Of a stretch of DNA of 64,000 nucleotides, positions 18,150 to 27,706 are shown piece by piece; the first letter of the stretch is position 1, and each line of letters begins with the position of its first letter. The position numbers were made by a program, and so were the translations under genes. This stretch comes from Streptomyces sp. NRRL F-6676. GTDB lineage: Bacteria > Actinomycetota > Actinomycetes > Streptomycetales > Streptomycetaceae. Where the stretch lies: contig NZ_JOHS01000008.1 of assembly GCF_000725625.1 (NCBI RefSeq), forward strand, positions 124,001 through 188,000. The letters run 5' to 3'. The notes below the pieces were generated by a model that was not told the origin of the DNA, ran no database searches, and was given only the letters and a program-made list of their open reading frames with translations.

Positions 18150-19274
18150 GTGAGTACCACCCCCACCCACCGGCCCGTCGCCACCCTCGACGTCGACCGC
18201 ACCGACGTGCCCTACCGCGACTGGCTCAAAGAGGCCGTCCGCAAGGTCCAGGCCGACGCCAATCGCTCGGCGGACACGCACCTCCTGCTCTTCCCCCTGC
18301 CCGAGCACTGGGGCATCGACCTGTACCTCAAGGACGAGTCGACGCACCCCACCGGCAGCCTCAAGCACCGGCTGGCCCGCTCCCTCTTCCTCTACGGACT
18401 GTGCAACGGCTGGATCCGCCCGGGCCGCCCGGTGATCGAGGCGTCCAGCGGCTCGACGGCCGTCTCGGAGGCGTACTTCGCGAAACTGATCGGCGTGCCC
18501 TTCATCGCGGTCATGCCGCGCACGACGAGCGCCGAGAAGATCCGCCTCATCGAGTTCCACGGCGGACGGTGCCACTTCGTCGACGACTCGCGCACGATGT
18601 ACGAGGAGTCCGCCCGCCTCGCGGCGGAGACCGGCGGCCACTACATGGACCAGTTCACCTACGCGGAACGGGCCACGGACTGGCGCGGCAACAACAACAT
18701 CGCCGAGTCCGTCTTCCGCCAGCTGGAGCGGGAGCGCTTCCCGGAGCCGGCGTGGGTCGTCGCCACGGCCGGCACCGGCGGCACCTCCGCGACCATCGCC
18801 CGGTACGTGCACTACATGCAGTACGACACCCGCGTCTGCGTCGCCGACCCGGAGAACTCCTGCTTCTTCGAGGGCTGGACGACCGGCGACCCGGGCGTCG
18901 TCTGCGAACGGGCCTCACGCATCGAGGGGATCGGCCGGCCGCGCATGGAGCCCAGCTTCGTGCCGGGCGCCGTCGACCGCATGATGAAGGTGCCGGACGC
19001 GGCCGCCGTCGCCGCCGTGCGCGCGCTGGACCGCGCGATGGGCCGCAAGGCGGGCGGCTCCACGGGCACCGGGCTGTGGAGCGCGCTGAAGATCGTCGCG
19101 GAGATGGTGGCCGAGGGGCGGCGGGGGAGCGTGGTCACCCTGCTGTGCGACCCCGGGGACCGTTATCTGGACAAGTACTACTCGGACACCTGGCTCGCGT
19201 CGGAGGGACTGGACATCGCCCCGTACGCGGCCGCGATCGACACCCTGCTGACCACGGGGGTGTGGCCGGACTGA
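18150..19274 (+). CDS. PLP-dependent cysteine-synthase-family enzyme
   Basis: The protein has 374 residues; GTG 18150 follows AAGGAG by 8 bases. It is a fold-type II PLP enzyme. The Schiff-base lysine is Lys72 in HPTGSLKHR, the carboxylate-binding loop is [15 protein letters not shown], and the phosphate loop is GTGGTSATI. The sequence is more distant from CysK/CysM than those are from each other. It resembles the actinobacterial cysteine-synthase-like group that includes a cysteine desulfhydrase. It may make or break C-S bonds in cysteine metabolism. It is monocistronic, and converges with the DeoR gene across the terminator at 19313. Confidence 0.88.
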   Translation: MSTTPTHRPVATLDVDRTDVPYRDWLKEAVRKVQADANRSADTHLLLFPLPEHWGIDLYLKDESTHPTGSLKHRLARSLFLYGLCNGWIRPGRPVIEASSGSTAVSEAYFAKLIGVPFIAVMPRTTSAEKIRLIEFHGGRCHFVDDSRTMYEESARLAAETGGHYMDQFTYAERATDWRGNNNIAESVFRQLERERFPEPAWVVATAGTGGTSATIARYVHYMQYDTRVCVADPENSCFFEGWTTGDPGVVCERASRIEGIGRPRMEPSFVPGAVDRMMKVPDAAAVAAVRALDRAMGRKAGGSTGTGLWSALKIVAEMVAEGRRGSVVTLLCDPGDRYLDKYYSDTWLASEGLDIAPYAAAIDTLLTTGVWPD

Positions 19275-19312
19275 GCACCGGCCGCGAGAACGGGTGTTCG
19301 GCAGCCGGTAAT

Positions 19313-19332
19313 CGTCCGGCGAAGGCCGGACG
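19313..19332. terminator. Bidirectional terminator between convergent genes
   Basis: CGTCCGGC and GCCGGACG form a perfect 8-bp stem with a GAAG tetraloop, 38 bp after the PLP enzyme stop and 34 bp beyond the DeoR stop. Confidence 0.7.
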
Positions 19333-19365
19333 CGGCGGTCGGCCGCAGCCGCCCGGCTCCGCGCC

Positions 19366-20247
19366 TCAGCCCGACTGCTCCGCCTCGTCCGGCCCTTCCC
19401 GGTCCGCCGCCTCGCCCGCCGCCTCGCTCGCCGTCTCCGGCTCCCCTGCGACCACCAGCCGGTCCAGATGTTCCGCCATCTCCGCCCGGGCCTCGGCCGG
19501 CAGCCCGGAATCGGTCACCAGTGTGTCCACCTGCTCCAGCGTGGCGAACGAACTCAGGCCCACCGTGCCCCACTTGGTGTGGTCGGCGACCACGACCACC
19601 CGCCGCGCGGACTGCACGAGGCGCCGGTTGGTCTCGGCCTCGGCCAGGTTCGGTGTCGACAGACCGGCCTCGGCGGATATCCCGTGCACGCCGAGGAACA
19701 GCATGTCGAAGTGGAGCGCCGCGATCGCCTGGTCGGCCACCGGGCCCACCAGCGAGTCCGACGGCGTGCGCACCCCGCCGGTCAGCACCACCGTGGCCGC
19801 GCCCTGCCGCCGGCCCATGGCGCGCTGCGCGGAGTGGAAGACGTCGGCCACCCGCACCGAGTTGGTGACGACCGTCAGATCCGGCACGTCCAGCAGATGG
19901 TGTGCCAGCGCGTACGTCGTCGTACCGCCGGAGAGCGCGATCGCCGTGCCCGGCGCGACCAGTTGGGCCGCCGCCCGCGCGATGTCCTCCTTGGCGGTCA
20001 GCTCCAGGCCGGACTTGGCCTCGAACCCGGGTTCGTGCGTGCTCGCCTCGACCACCGGGACCGCGCCGCCGTGCACCTTCTCCAGTACGCCCTGGCGGGC
20101 CAGCGCGTCGAGGTCCCGGCGGACCGTCATGTCGGAGACGCCGAGCTTGCGCGTCAGTTCGTTGACACGGACGCCGCCGCGGCGGCGTACCTCGTCGAGG
20201 ATCAGGGTGCGCCGCTGCTCCGCGAGCAGGTTCTGATTCTCGCTCAC
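19366..20247 (-). CDS. DeoR-family transcriptional regulator
   Basis: The 293-residue protein starts at GTG 20247. The N-terminal DeoR winged helix has the signature RRGGVRVNELTRKLGVSDMTVRRDLDALARQGVLEKVHGGA. The C-terminal DeoRC sugar-phosphate isomerase-like domain has the motif GTAIALSGGTTTYALA and a conserved DHTKWG. Such regulators respond to phosphorylated sugars. No sugar operon is attached, so its targets are elsewhere or it is autoregulated. The last 25 residues are an acidic low-complexity tail. Confidence 0.92.
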   Translation of the reverse strand: MSENQNLLAEQRRTLILDEVRRRGGVRVNELTRKLGVSDMTVRRDLDALARQGVLEKVHGGAVPVVEASTHEPGFEAKSGLELTAKEDIARAAAQLVAPGTAIALSGGTTTYALAHHLLDVPDLTVVTNSVRVADVFHSAQRAMGRRQGAATVVLTGGVRTPSDSLVGPVADQAIAALHFDMLFLGVHGISAEAGLSTPNLAEAETNRRLVQSARRVVVVADHTKWGTVGLSSFATLEQVDTLVTDSGLPAEARAEMAEHLDRLVVAGEPETASEAAGEAADREGPDEAEQSG

Positions 20248-20608
20248 GTCCGCTGCGGATCCTTTCCTCGTCCGACTCCGGCCCGTCCTTCGGCGCACCG
20301 CCCGCCGCACGGCGTCCACACCGGCTCCCGACAGGCACGGCCGAGGGGCGGCGGTGGCGAAGGACGTCCCATCCTCGCACGGCCCACCGACATCCGCGCC
20401 ACCGCCCGGTCGTCTCCGTCCGCCCTCCCCCCGCCCCGTTGTCCGCGTCCCGTCGCCTCCGTCTTTCGTCGTCTCCGTCACACATCCTGAGGACATTCCG
20501 GTCCCACAGGTGTGACCGCGCCCCACAGCGGCAATCCTGTGCCTGCACATGACATGACGGCAGAGGCCACCACAGGCGCGCACCCGCGCGCGGGGGAAGT
20601 GCGGAGCG
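20248..20608. other. 361-bp divergent promoter region
   Basis: It lies between the DeoR gene and the membrane hydrolase gene. It contains a relatively A/T-rich stretch near 20460-20560 where the plus-strand promoter is likely. No clear dyad or gene was found. Confidence 0.45.
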
Positions 20609-22981
20609 GTGGAACACACAACGGCACAGAGCACCCTGGAACTCCTGGTCCACGGAGTGGGCGGCACCACCCCCCAGGAGATGCTGAACGATCCGCGCAC
20701 GGTGCGCGTCACCGGCGACGACACCGCCGCCGTCTTCCGCCGCGCCGACGACGTCGACGCCGAGGAACGGCCCGCCGAGCACCGCGACGCCCCGGTACCC
20801 GAGGCCTACGTCTGGTGCAACCTCACCTCCGGCAACGGCTCGCGCGCCCTGTGGCTGCTGCTCCTGCCGTTCATGGTGGTCAACCTGGCCCACTGGATGC
20901 GCCCCACCAGCGAGGGCCACCGCATCCGGACCGTGCGCCTGTACGGCCTCCTGGTGCGGCTCGCCGGGCTCAGCCTCACCGTGCTGCTGGTCGCCGCCGC
21001 CTGCGAGGTCGCCCTCGACCTCACCGCCTGGCAGTGCGCGGGCACCCCCGCGTGCGCCGCCCGCCACTCCTGGCTCGGCTTCCTGTCGCCCACCGGCTCC
21101 GACGGCGGCTGGTGGAGCGAGCCGGGGCGCCGGCTCGCCCTGGCCGCGCTGGTGCCGACCGCCCTCACCGGGCTGCTCTGGTACCTCTCCCACCGCACCT
21201 GGAGCGCCTACGAGTCCCAGCCGCCACCGCCCCAGGACGAAAACGGCGACGAGCAGACCGACGACGCCGGAACGGGGACCTACCGGACCGCGCTCGGCCG
21301 CCCCGGCTTCTGGTACGGACGCCGGCTCGTGGCCCGGCTGCGCGCCGCCCACACCGCCGCCGGTCTCCTCACCGTCGCCGCGGCCGTCGGCACCGCCGCC
21401 GCCCGCCACGACCGCCGCCCGGGCGGCCCCGCGCTCCTCGACAGCCTCGGCTCCGCGCTGGAAGCGGCGTACGTGGCGGGCGCGCTCGTCGTGGTCTGGG
21501 TGGTCTGCCGCCGCGGCCGCACCGAGAACCGCCTCGACCGCCGGCTCGACCGTGCCCTGGTCCGGTGGCTGCCCCTGAGTTTTCTGGCCCTGCTCGCGCT
21601 CTCCCTGGTGTACGCCTGCTGGTCGCGCCCCGGCTGGCGGTCGGCCGGACGGCTGCCGGGCGACCCGGCGTTCGGGGCCCTCACCCTCGCGCAGTGCTTA
21701 CTCGTCGTCGTGCTCGCCGTCGTCGCCCACCTCCTCTCTCGCACGCACCGCCACCCGCGCACCGCACTGCGCGGGCTGGCCGGGCCCGCCGTCGCCATGC
21801 TCGCCTGCGCGCTCGGCGGGGTGATGTCCGGCGGCGTCGCCCAGCGGGTCTCCGACTGGCTCGACGGCACCCGCCGCACCCTGCCCGGACCGCCCGTCCT
21901 GCTCACCTGGCAGGCCTCCGCGATACCGCCGCTGCTCCTGCTGCTGCTCGTGGTCGTCGCCCTGCTGGCCCGCCGCACCCTGCGACTGCGCCGGGCCGAG
22001 ACGGCCGACGTCGAGCGCGACCACCCCGGCGAACGCACCGACGCCGCCCGCACCCGCCGTATCGCCGGGGTCAGGGCGATGGCCACCCTCACCGACCTGG
22101 CACCCCGCGTCATCGGCGTCGTCGCCGTCGCCACGCTGCTGCTCGGCACCACCGCACTGGTCGGCGCCGAACTCACCGACGAGGTGCCCGGCGACGCCGC
22201 CCGCGGCACCCCCGCCGCGTTGCAGGGCGCCGCCGACACCACCCAGGCGTGCGGCTCCTGGCTGATAGGGGTCGGCTTCCTGCTCTTCGTCACCTGGGGC
22301 CGACGCGCCTACAAGGACCCCTCCGCCCGACGCACCATCGGCATCCTGTGGGACGTCGGCACCTTCTGGCCGCGTGCCGCGCACCCCTTCGCCCCGCCCT
22401 GCTACGCCGAGCGCGCCGTCCCCGACCTCACCTGGCGCATGGCCACCTGGACCGGCGCCACCGGCGGACGGCTGGTGCTCTCCGGCCACTCCCAGGGCAG
22501 CGTGCTCGCCGCCGCCGCGGCCTGGCAGCTCAAGCCCTCGGTACGCCGCCGGGTGGCCCTGCTGACCTACGGCTCACCCCTGGAACGGCTGTACGGGCGC
22601 TGGTTCCCGGCGTACTTCGGGCCCGCCTCGCTCAGCGCCCTGCACCGCGAGGTCGACTGCTGGCGCAATCTGTACCGGCTCACGGACCCGATCGGCGGGC
22701 CGATCGGGCTGCCCGGCGACTGCGGGCCGCAGGTCGACCGTGCCCCGCTCAAGGACCCGCTCGCCTACGGCCGCACCGCGCTGCACCCGCTCCCCGCCCC
22801 GATCCTGGGCCACAGCGACTACCAGGCCGACCCGGCGTTCGCGGAGGAACGCCGGCGCCTGCTGGCCCGGCTGCGCCCCGGGGTGCCGGCACCCCGCCCG
22901 GTCGAGGAGGCGGACGGCACGGCGGAGGAGGCGGGTGACACGGCGCGGGCTCAGGGCAGTTCCGGCAGGTCCTCCGGGTAG
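20609..22981 (+). CDS. Polytopic membrane alpha/beta hydrolase with TTA codon
   Basis: The protein has 790 residues, with a GTG start after GCGGAG. The N-terminus has the lipase-like oxyanion motif LLVHGVGGT (residues 13-20). About ten membrane segments follow (first near residue 82, last near 570). The C-terminal part carries a nucleophile elbow GHSQGS (Ser628) and a candidate catalytic histidine His735 in LGHSDYQAD. The hydrolase fold thus seems to be interrupted by a membrane domain of about 560 residues. A lipase or esterase working at the membrane is inferred; the substrate is unknown. Codon 364 (21698-21700) is TTA, so translation should depend on bldA tRNA. Its 3' end overlaps the convergent AAA gene by 31 bp. 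Confidence 0.78.
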   Translation: MEHTTAQSTLELLVHGVGGTTPQEMLNDPRTVRVTGDDTAAVFRRADDVDAEERPAEHRDAPVPEAYVWCNLTSGNGSRALWLLLLPFMVVNLAHWMRPTSEGHRIRTVRLYGLLVRLAGLSLTVLLVAAACEVALDLTAWQCAGTPACAARHSWLGFLSPTGSDGGWWSEPGRRLALAALVPTALTGLLWYLSHRTWSAYESQPPPPQDENGDEQTDDAGTGTYRTALGRPGFWYGRRLVARLRAAHTAAGLLTVAAAVGTAAARHDRRPGGPALLDSLGSALEAAYVAGALVVVWVVCRRGRTENRLDRRLDRALVRWLPLSFLALLALSLVYACWSRPGWRSAGRLPGDPAFGALTLAQCLLVVVLAVVAHLLSRTHRHPRTALRGLAGPAVAMLACALGGVMSGGVAQRVSDWLDGTRRTLPGPPVLLTWQASAIPPLLLLLLVVVALLARRTLRLRRAETADVERDHPGERTDAARTRRIAGVRAMATLTDLAPRVIGVVAVATLLLGTTALVGAELTDEVPGDAARGTPAALQGAADTTQACGSWLIGVGFLLFVTWGRRAYKDPSARRTIGILWDVGTFWPRAAHPFAPPCYAERAVPDLTWRMATWTGATGGRLVLSGHSQGSVLAAAAAWQLKPSVRRRVALLTYGSPLERLYGRWFPAYFGPASLSALHREVDCWRNLYRLTDPIGGPIGLPGDCGPQVDRAPLKDPLAYGRTALHPLPAPILGHSDYQADPAFAEERRRLLARLRPGVPAPRPVEEADGTAEEAGDTARAQGSSGRSSG

Positions 22982-25392
22982 AGCAGCGTCAGGTCGTCCG
23001 TGCTCGGCTCGGTGAACTGGGCGACCCGGCCCGCGTGCCGCTCCACCATCGCCTCGAACGTCTGCCGCGCGGTGCGGCCGTTGCCGAACGCGGGGCCCTT
23101 CGGTATCGCCGCGAAGTAGTCGAGGAGCGCCTCGGGCGCGCCCTTCGCCAGCCGGTACTCCTGCTCCTCCGCCTGCTGCTCCACGATCCGCAGCAGCTCG
23201 TCGGGGCCGTAGTCGCCGAAGGTGATCGTCCGCGAGAAGCGCGAGGCGACCCCGGGGTTGACGGTCAGGAAGCGCTCCATCTCGGCGGTGTAACCGGCGA
23301 CGATCACCACCACCGCCTCCCGGTGGTCCTCCATCAGCTTCACCAGGGTGTCGATCGCCTCGCGCCCGAAGTCCCGCCCGGAGTCCTCCGGGGACAGCGC
23401 GTACGCCTCGTCGATGAACAGCACGCCGCCGCGCGCCCGGTCGAACGCCTCCTGGGTACGGATCGCCGTGGAGCCGATGTGCTCGCCCACCAGGTCGACC
23501 CGGGAGACCTCGACCAGATGCCCCTTCTCCAGCACCCCGAGCGAGGCCAGGATCTCCCCGTACAGCCGGGCCACCGTCGTCTTGCCGGTGCCGGGGGAGC
23601 CGGTGAAGACCAGATGGCGCCGTGCGGAGGCCGCCTTGAGGCCCGCCTGCTGCCGGCGCCGGCCCACCTCGATCATGTCGGTCAGCGCGCGCACCTCGCG
23701 CTTGACGCTCTCCAGCCCCACCAGCGCGTCGAGTTCGCCCAGCACGTCCTTCGACGTGCGGGCGGGCGCCGCCGGTTCGGGCGTCGCGGCGACCAGACCC
23801 TCCTGCTCCGTGGTGCGCTGGCCGGGGATGGAGCCCAGCAGCCCGGCCGCCGGGGGCGTGGCGGTCTGTACGGCCGTCTCCCGGGCGGGGGAGCGCAGGC
23901 TCGCGCTCTCGTCGCTGGTGCAGTCCTCGACGAGGGCACCGCCGCCGCCCGCCGCGTCCGGGCCGCCGTCGGCGAACTCGTAACCGCCGCGCGCACACCG
24001 CTCCGTGCGGCACTTGCGCAGCGTCGTGCGGCAGCCGTCGATGACGTGGAAGCCGTAGCCGCCGCTGTCGGTGACCCGGCAGCCCTGGAAGCTGCCCCGG
24101 CCGCCCGCCGAGACGTAGAACCCGGCCTCGGCGGGGGAGGTGATGGTGCAGCGCTCGACGGTGGGGTCGGCGCCCTTGGTGACGATCACGCCGGTCTGTA
24201 CGCCGTCCACCGTGCAGCCGCTCAAAGTGCCGCCGCTGCCGTGGTCGCGGAACCAGGCGCCCGTCGCCGCGTCCTTGATCCGGCAGTCGTCGAGCTGCGC
24301 GGTGGCGCCGTCGCTCACCGAGACCGCGGTGTTGCGGACCTGCGCCAGATCGCTGTCCACGACGTCGGCGCGCGAGCCCCGGTCGAGGACGAACAGCGCG
24401 TCCGGCACGTCGTGCACCCGGCAGGACTCCAGTACGGCGGTGGCGCCGTCGCTGACCCACACCGCCGGGTAGTCGCCGGTGGAGTCGAAGATCTCGCACT
24501 GGTTGGCGTCCACGCGGGTACCCGGGTCCCAGACCGACAGTCCGTTGCGGCCGAACTGGCGCACGGTCGTGCGGGTCAGGGTGAGCACCGCGCGTGATCT
24601 GAGGTCGACCGCGTTCTCCGGGACGTCGTGGATGCGGCAGTCGGCGAGGGTCAGCACCGCGTCCGTGTCCAGGGTGACGCCGTCGGCGGTGGTGCGGTGC
24701 ACGTCGCAGTCGGTGAGGTGCGCCGTGGCCCGCCCGGTCACCTGGACCCCCGAGCCCTTGACCTCGTAGACCTCGCAACCGACCGCCTCCAGCGAGGAGT
24801 TCTCCCCGGTGACCGACAGCCCCGCGCCCGAGGCGTGGTGAACCCGGCAGCGCTCCAGCCGGGGGCGCGCGCCCCCGCGCACGGCCACGCCGGACTGGCC
24901 CGCCGCGACCACCTCGCACTCCTCGAACACCCCGCCCCCGCCGTCGACGACGGCGATCCCGACCCCGGCCGGGTTGTCCACCGTGCAGCGCCGGACGGTG
25001 GGGCGGGCCCCGGCGCGCACCTCGAACCCGGCCGCGGACCGGGTCATGATCCGCAGATCGGCGAACTCGGGGGTGCCCTCCTCCACCAGGACCGCCGGCG
25101 CGGCCGCGTCCTGGCCCTCGATGTGCAGATCCTGGACGACCGCGGAGGCGCGCACGGTCAACGGCACCCCGTCCACGGGGGCGATGCGCACGGAACCGGG
25201 CGAGCCCTCCGGACCGCGCAGCGTCACCGCCCGCTGGACGACGAGGTTCTCCCGGTAGGTGCCCGCGGCGACGGTGAGGACGTCGCCGTCGCCCGCGGCC
25301 TCCAGCGCGGCGGCGAGGGACGCGTACTCACCCGTGCGGCGCCGCCACCGCGATGTACCGGTGTGCGTCACCTGGACCGTGCCCTGTGCCAT
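22951..25392 (-). CDS. Right-handed beta-helix/CbbX-type AAA+ ATPase fusion
   Basis: The protein has 813 residues; ATG 25392 is chosen. Residues 1-70 lead into a long array of right-handed parallel beta-helix repeats (about residues 75-490). These repeat roughly every 22-24 residues with CxV/CRVHD turns, like pectate-lyase or PbH1 proteins. After a Pro/Ala linker (490-550) comes a CbbX/CfxQ (SpoVK-like) AAA+ domain: Walker A GSPGTGKTT (Lys604), Walker B LFIDEA (Asp661-Glu662), arginine finger in SRFSRT. CbbX-type AAA+ proteins remodel other proteins. The beta-helix may serve as an adaptor that binds a partner or polysaccharide. There is no signal peptide, so it acts in the cytoplasm. Substrate unknown. 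Confidence 0.85.
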   Translation of the reverse strand: MAQGTVQVTHTGTSRWRRRTGEYASLAAALEAAGDGDVLTVAAGTYRENLVVQRAVTLRGPEGSPGSVRIAPVDGVPLTVRASAVVQDLHIEGQDAAAPAVLVEEGTPEFADLRIMTRSAAGFEVRAGARPTVRRCTVDNPAGVGIAVVDGGGGVFEECEVVAAGQSGVAVRGGARPRLERCRVHHASGAGLSVTGENSSLEAVGCEVYEVKGSGVQVTGRATAHLTDCDVHRTTADGVTLDTDAVLTLADCRIHDVPENAVDLRSRAVLTLTRTTVRQFGRNGLSVWDPGTRVDANQCEIFDSTGDYPAVWVSDGATAVLESCRVHDVPDALFVLDRGSRADVVDSDLAQVRNTAVSVSDGATAQLDDCRIKDAATGAWFRDHGSGGTLSGCTVDGVQTGVIVTKGADPTVERCTITSPAEAGFYVSAGGRGSFQGCRVTDSGGYGFHVIDGCRTTLRKCRTERCARGGYEFADGGPDAAGGGGALVEDCTSDESASLRSPARETAVQTATPPAAGLLGSIPGQRTTEQEGLVAATPEPAAPARTSKDVLGELDALVGLESVKREVRALTDMIEVGRRRQQAGLKAASARRHLVFTGSPGTGKTTVARLYGEILASLGVLEKGHLVEVSRVDLVGEHIGSTAIRTQEAFDRARGGVLFIDEAYALSPEDSGRDFGREAIDTLVKLMEDHREAVVVIVAGYTAEMERFLTVNPGVASRFSRTITFGDYGPDELLRIVEQQAEEQEYRLAKGAPEALLDYFAAIPKGPAFGNGRTARQTFEAMVERHAGRVAQFTEPSTDDLTLLYPEDLPELP

Positions 25393-25499
25393 GGCGTTGC
25401 TGTGCCCCCACCTCGTCGTACGCGGGTCGTTGCCGAAGAGTTCGGCCGGTCCACCGTAGCGTGCGCGGACCCGGTGGGCGGACCGGAGCGGAAGGCCGG

Positions 25500-26105
25500 T
25501 CAGGCGCCGGTGCCGGTCCGGCCCCAGTCCGGGCCCGCCTTCTCCCACGCCCGGTCCAGACGGGCGTACCTGCGGCGGACCATGCGCCACACCAGCAGTC
25601 GTCTGCCGCCCTCGACCAGCCCCGCCGCCGCGGCGGCCGAGCCGAAGCCCGCCAGGACGGCGTGGGTGGTGGCGGTGATCGCGTCCAGCGGACGGGCCAC
25701 GAGGTGGCCGCGGGCGTCCGTCCACACGGTGAAGTGGTCGCCGGGGCGCGGCTGTTCCAGGTCGGCCAGGACGGCGCCGTGGTGGGCCGTGCCGTCCGGG
25801 CCCGTCCAGTTCGCCAGGACGTGACTGTGCGCGTCCCGGGCCGTGGCGGTCTCCGGATCGGGGTCCAGGGGGCTGCGATTGAGCCGTTTGACCACCGTGG
25901 CCACCACCTCGTGGCGGGTGTGCCGCTGTTCGCGCACCGACCGTTGCAGCGCGTCCTCCGTGACCGCCCCCACGGCAGCGCCGATCAGCGGTGCCACGAC
26001 GAGGATCAGCACGAGGGCGACCAGCGCCAGCCATGCCTCGACCAGATCGGTCGTACGACGCAGTGGATTGCCCCGCCAGCGCCAGAGTCCGCGAACCGCT
26101 CGCAC
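25500..26105 (-). CDS. Rv1733c-family membrane protein
   Basis: The protein has 201 residues; GTG 26105 is preferred to upstream ATGs because GGAAGGGGG ends 7 bases before it. The N-terminal motif WRWRGNPLRRTTDLVEAW is diagnostic of the Rv1733c family. Two membrane segments (about residues 24-45 and 145-165) flank an extracytoplasmic domain of about 100 residues containing HVLANWTGPDG and GDHFTVWTDARGHL. Rv1733c is a dormancy-regulon membrane antigen of Mycobacterium tuberculosis with unknown function. A second paralogue is at 48832-49419 in this window. It is transcribed alone. Confidence 0.86.
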   Translation of the reverse strand: MRAVRGLWRWRGNPLRRTTDLVEAWLALVALVLILVVAPLIGAAVGAVTEDALQRSVREQRHTRHEVVATVVKRLNRSPLDPDPETATARDAHSHVLANWTGPDGTAHHGAVLADLEQPRPGDHFTVWTDARGHLVARPLDAITATTHAVLAGFGSAAAAAGLVEGGRRLLVWRMVRRRYARLDRAWEKAGPDWGRTGTGA

Positions 26106-26302
26106 CGCCCCACCCCCTTCCGCTCCGTGATAACTCCGCGCACGGGCCGAATGCGCCCGGGCGCGGAGAAGAGAGAGCGACATCACGCCGCCGTGCTCCA
26201 CGGATCTTCAGAAATGTCTCACGGGTCCCAACGACCACGGCCCCGGCGGGGGTTCCCTCCACATGCCTCGTCCGACGTGTACGGGCCGGTCCGCGGCGGG
26301 CT

Positions 26303-27130
26303 CTACTTCAGCACCTCGACGGGGTCCCCCACCCGTATCGTCCCCGTGGTCAGCGGGACCAGGTTCTGGCCGAAGACCAGCCGGCCGGCGAAGCGCCGGT
26401 GGCGCCCCAGTGTGCGCAGCGGTTCCTTGCCGCGGGCCCCGGTGGTCTGGTCCGTGGTCGTCACCACGCAGCGTCCGGACATCTTCGCCACGCGGAAGAC
26501 GACCTCGCCGATCGCCAGTTCCGTCCAGTCGTCCTCGGCCCAGGGCGCGGTGCCCGCGACGACGACGCTCGGCCGGAACCTGTCCATCGGCAGCGGCCCC
26601 TCCGCCGCGTGCTCCCCCTGCGCGATCAGCGAGTTGAGGGAGTCGAGAGAGGCGAGCGTCGTGAGCAGCAGGGGGTAGCGGTCGGCGAGGCCGACCATCT
26701 CGCCGGGGGAGGTGTACGGCGGATCGTCGATGGGGCGGCGCACGGCGGGATCGTCGAGGTGGACCAGACGCACGGCGTGACCCAGAAGGGTGCTGAGCCA
26801 GTCGTCGGCCCGGGCGGCGGCGGGCACCAGCTCCACCTTGGTGCCGAAGATCCGCGCCGTCGTGGTGACGCCCGGCTCGGGCACGGCGACCGTGAGCGGT
26901 TCCAGACCGGGCGCAGACAGCAGAACGCCGCCGCCGGGCAGTGCCTCGGCGGCGGCCGTCGCCAGACGCGGTTCCTCGCGCTGGGTGAGCACCTTGCCGG
27001 TGTCGTCCGTCACCGCCCAGCGCCGGTCCCCGGCCGGCCCCCACGGCTCGACCACGACCGCGGGGAGTGTCTGGGCCCGCAGCGCCTTGACCGGGTGGAT
27101 GTGCAGCGAGTGCAGCGACGGTGTCGGCAT
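26303..27130 (-). CDS. MOSC domain-containing protein (YcbX/mARC-like)
   Basis: The 275-residue protein has an N-terminal MOSC beta-barrel domain (residues 1-110, LHIHPVKALRAQTLPAVVVEPWGPAGDRRW) and a C-terminal MOSC domain. The conserved cysteine is in KMSGRCVVTTTDQTTG (near residue 236) and is expected to bind molybdenum cofactor. Relatives (E. coli YcbX, human mARC) reduce N-hydroxylated compounds using a molybdenum centre and separate redox partners. No ferredoxin domain is fused here. It is monocistronic. Confidence 0.9.
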   Translation of the reverse strand: MPTPSLHSLHIHPVKALRAQTLPAVVVEPWGPAGDRRWAVTDDTGKVLTQREEPRLATAAAEALPGGGVLLSAPGLEPLTVAVPEPGVTTTARIFGTKVELVPAAARADDWLSTLLGHAVRLVHLDDPAVRRPIDDPPYTSPGEMVGLADRYPLLLTTLASLDSLNSLIAQGEHAAEGPLPMDRFRPSVVVAGTAPWAEDDWTELAIGEVVFRVAKMSGRCVVTTTDQTTGARGKEPLRTLGRHRRFAGRLVFGQNLVPLTTGTIRVGDPVEVLK

Positions 27131-27262
27131 GGATCCATCGTGTCAGCAGCCACTGACAGCGCAGCCCCCCGCGGGGACCGTGACGGCCCGGACAGCCGTG
27201 ACGGTCCCGACGGCCACCGGGTCCCGGTGTGCTCCGGAACCCGAGGGTCTCTGCCGGTGTGC

Positions 27263-27706
27263 TCAGTAGCCCCGGTACTGCTGCCCGTTCTGGTACGGGT
27301 CCTGGTACGGCGTCGGGGCCGGGCGCGGGGCCGCGGGGCGCATCGCCTCGTACCCCGTGCCGCCCATCATCGGGCGGGGCGGCTGCGGTGCCTGGGCGCC
27401 CGGGTAGCCGCGGGGTCCCGCCTGCTGCGGGATGTAGGCGGTGGGCGCCGCTTGTTGCAGGGGTGTGGGCTGCTGGGCCTGCGGGTAGCCGTACGCGGGG
27501 CCCTGGGGAGAGGGACCGGCCGGCAGGGCGGGGAGCGCCGAGGGAAGCGCGGGCAGGTGGTTGTTCGGCTCGTAGGCCGAGGGAACCCGGATCGGGGCGA
27601 TCTGCGGGGTGCCCCGCTCGGCCACGAGCGAGTCGTAGATCGGAGTGTCCGGGAAAGGCGACGCGGAGTAGTAACCGCCGCCATAGGTGGAGCGGGGGGA
27701 GGTCAT
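27263..27706 (-). CDS. DUF6643 family Pro/Gln/Tyr-rich protein
   Basis: The protein has 147 residues, start MTSPRSTYGGGYYSASPFPDTPIYDSLVAERGTP. The N-terminal 45 residues are well conserved in Streptomyces; the remainder is a low-complexity Pro/Gln/Tyr/Ala-rich tail ending YQNGQQYRGY. No signal peptide or membrane segment is seen. The gene diverges from the TerD gene with a 299-bp shared region whose AT-rich start (CATAAGTTAAGCC) may hold its promoter. Function unknown. Confidence 0.75.
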   Translation of the reverse strand: MTSPRSTYGGGYYSASPFPDTPIYDSLVAERGTPQIAPIRVPSAYEPNNHLPALPSALPALPAGPSPQGPAYGYPQAQQPTPLQQAAPTAYIPQQAGPRGYPGAQAPQPPRPMMGGTGYEAMRPAAPRPAPTPYQDPYQNGQQYRGY

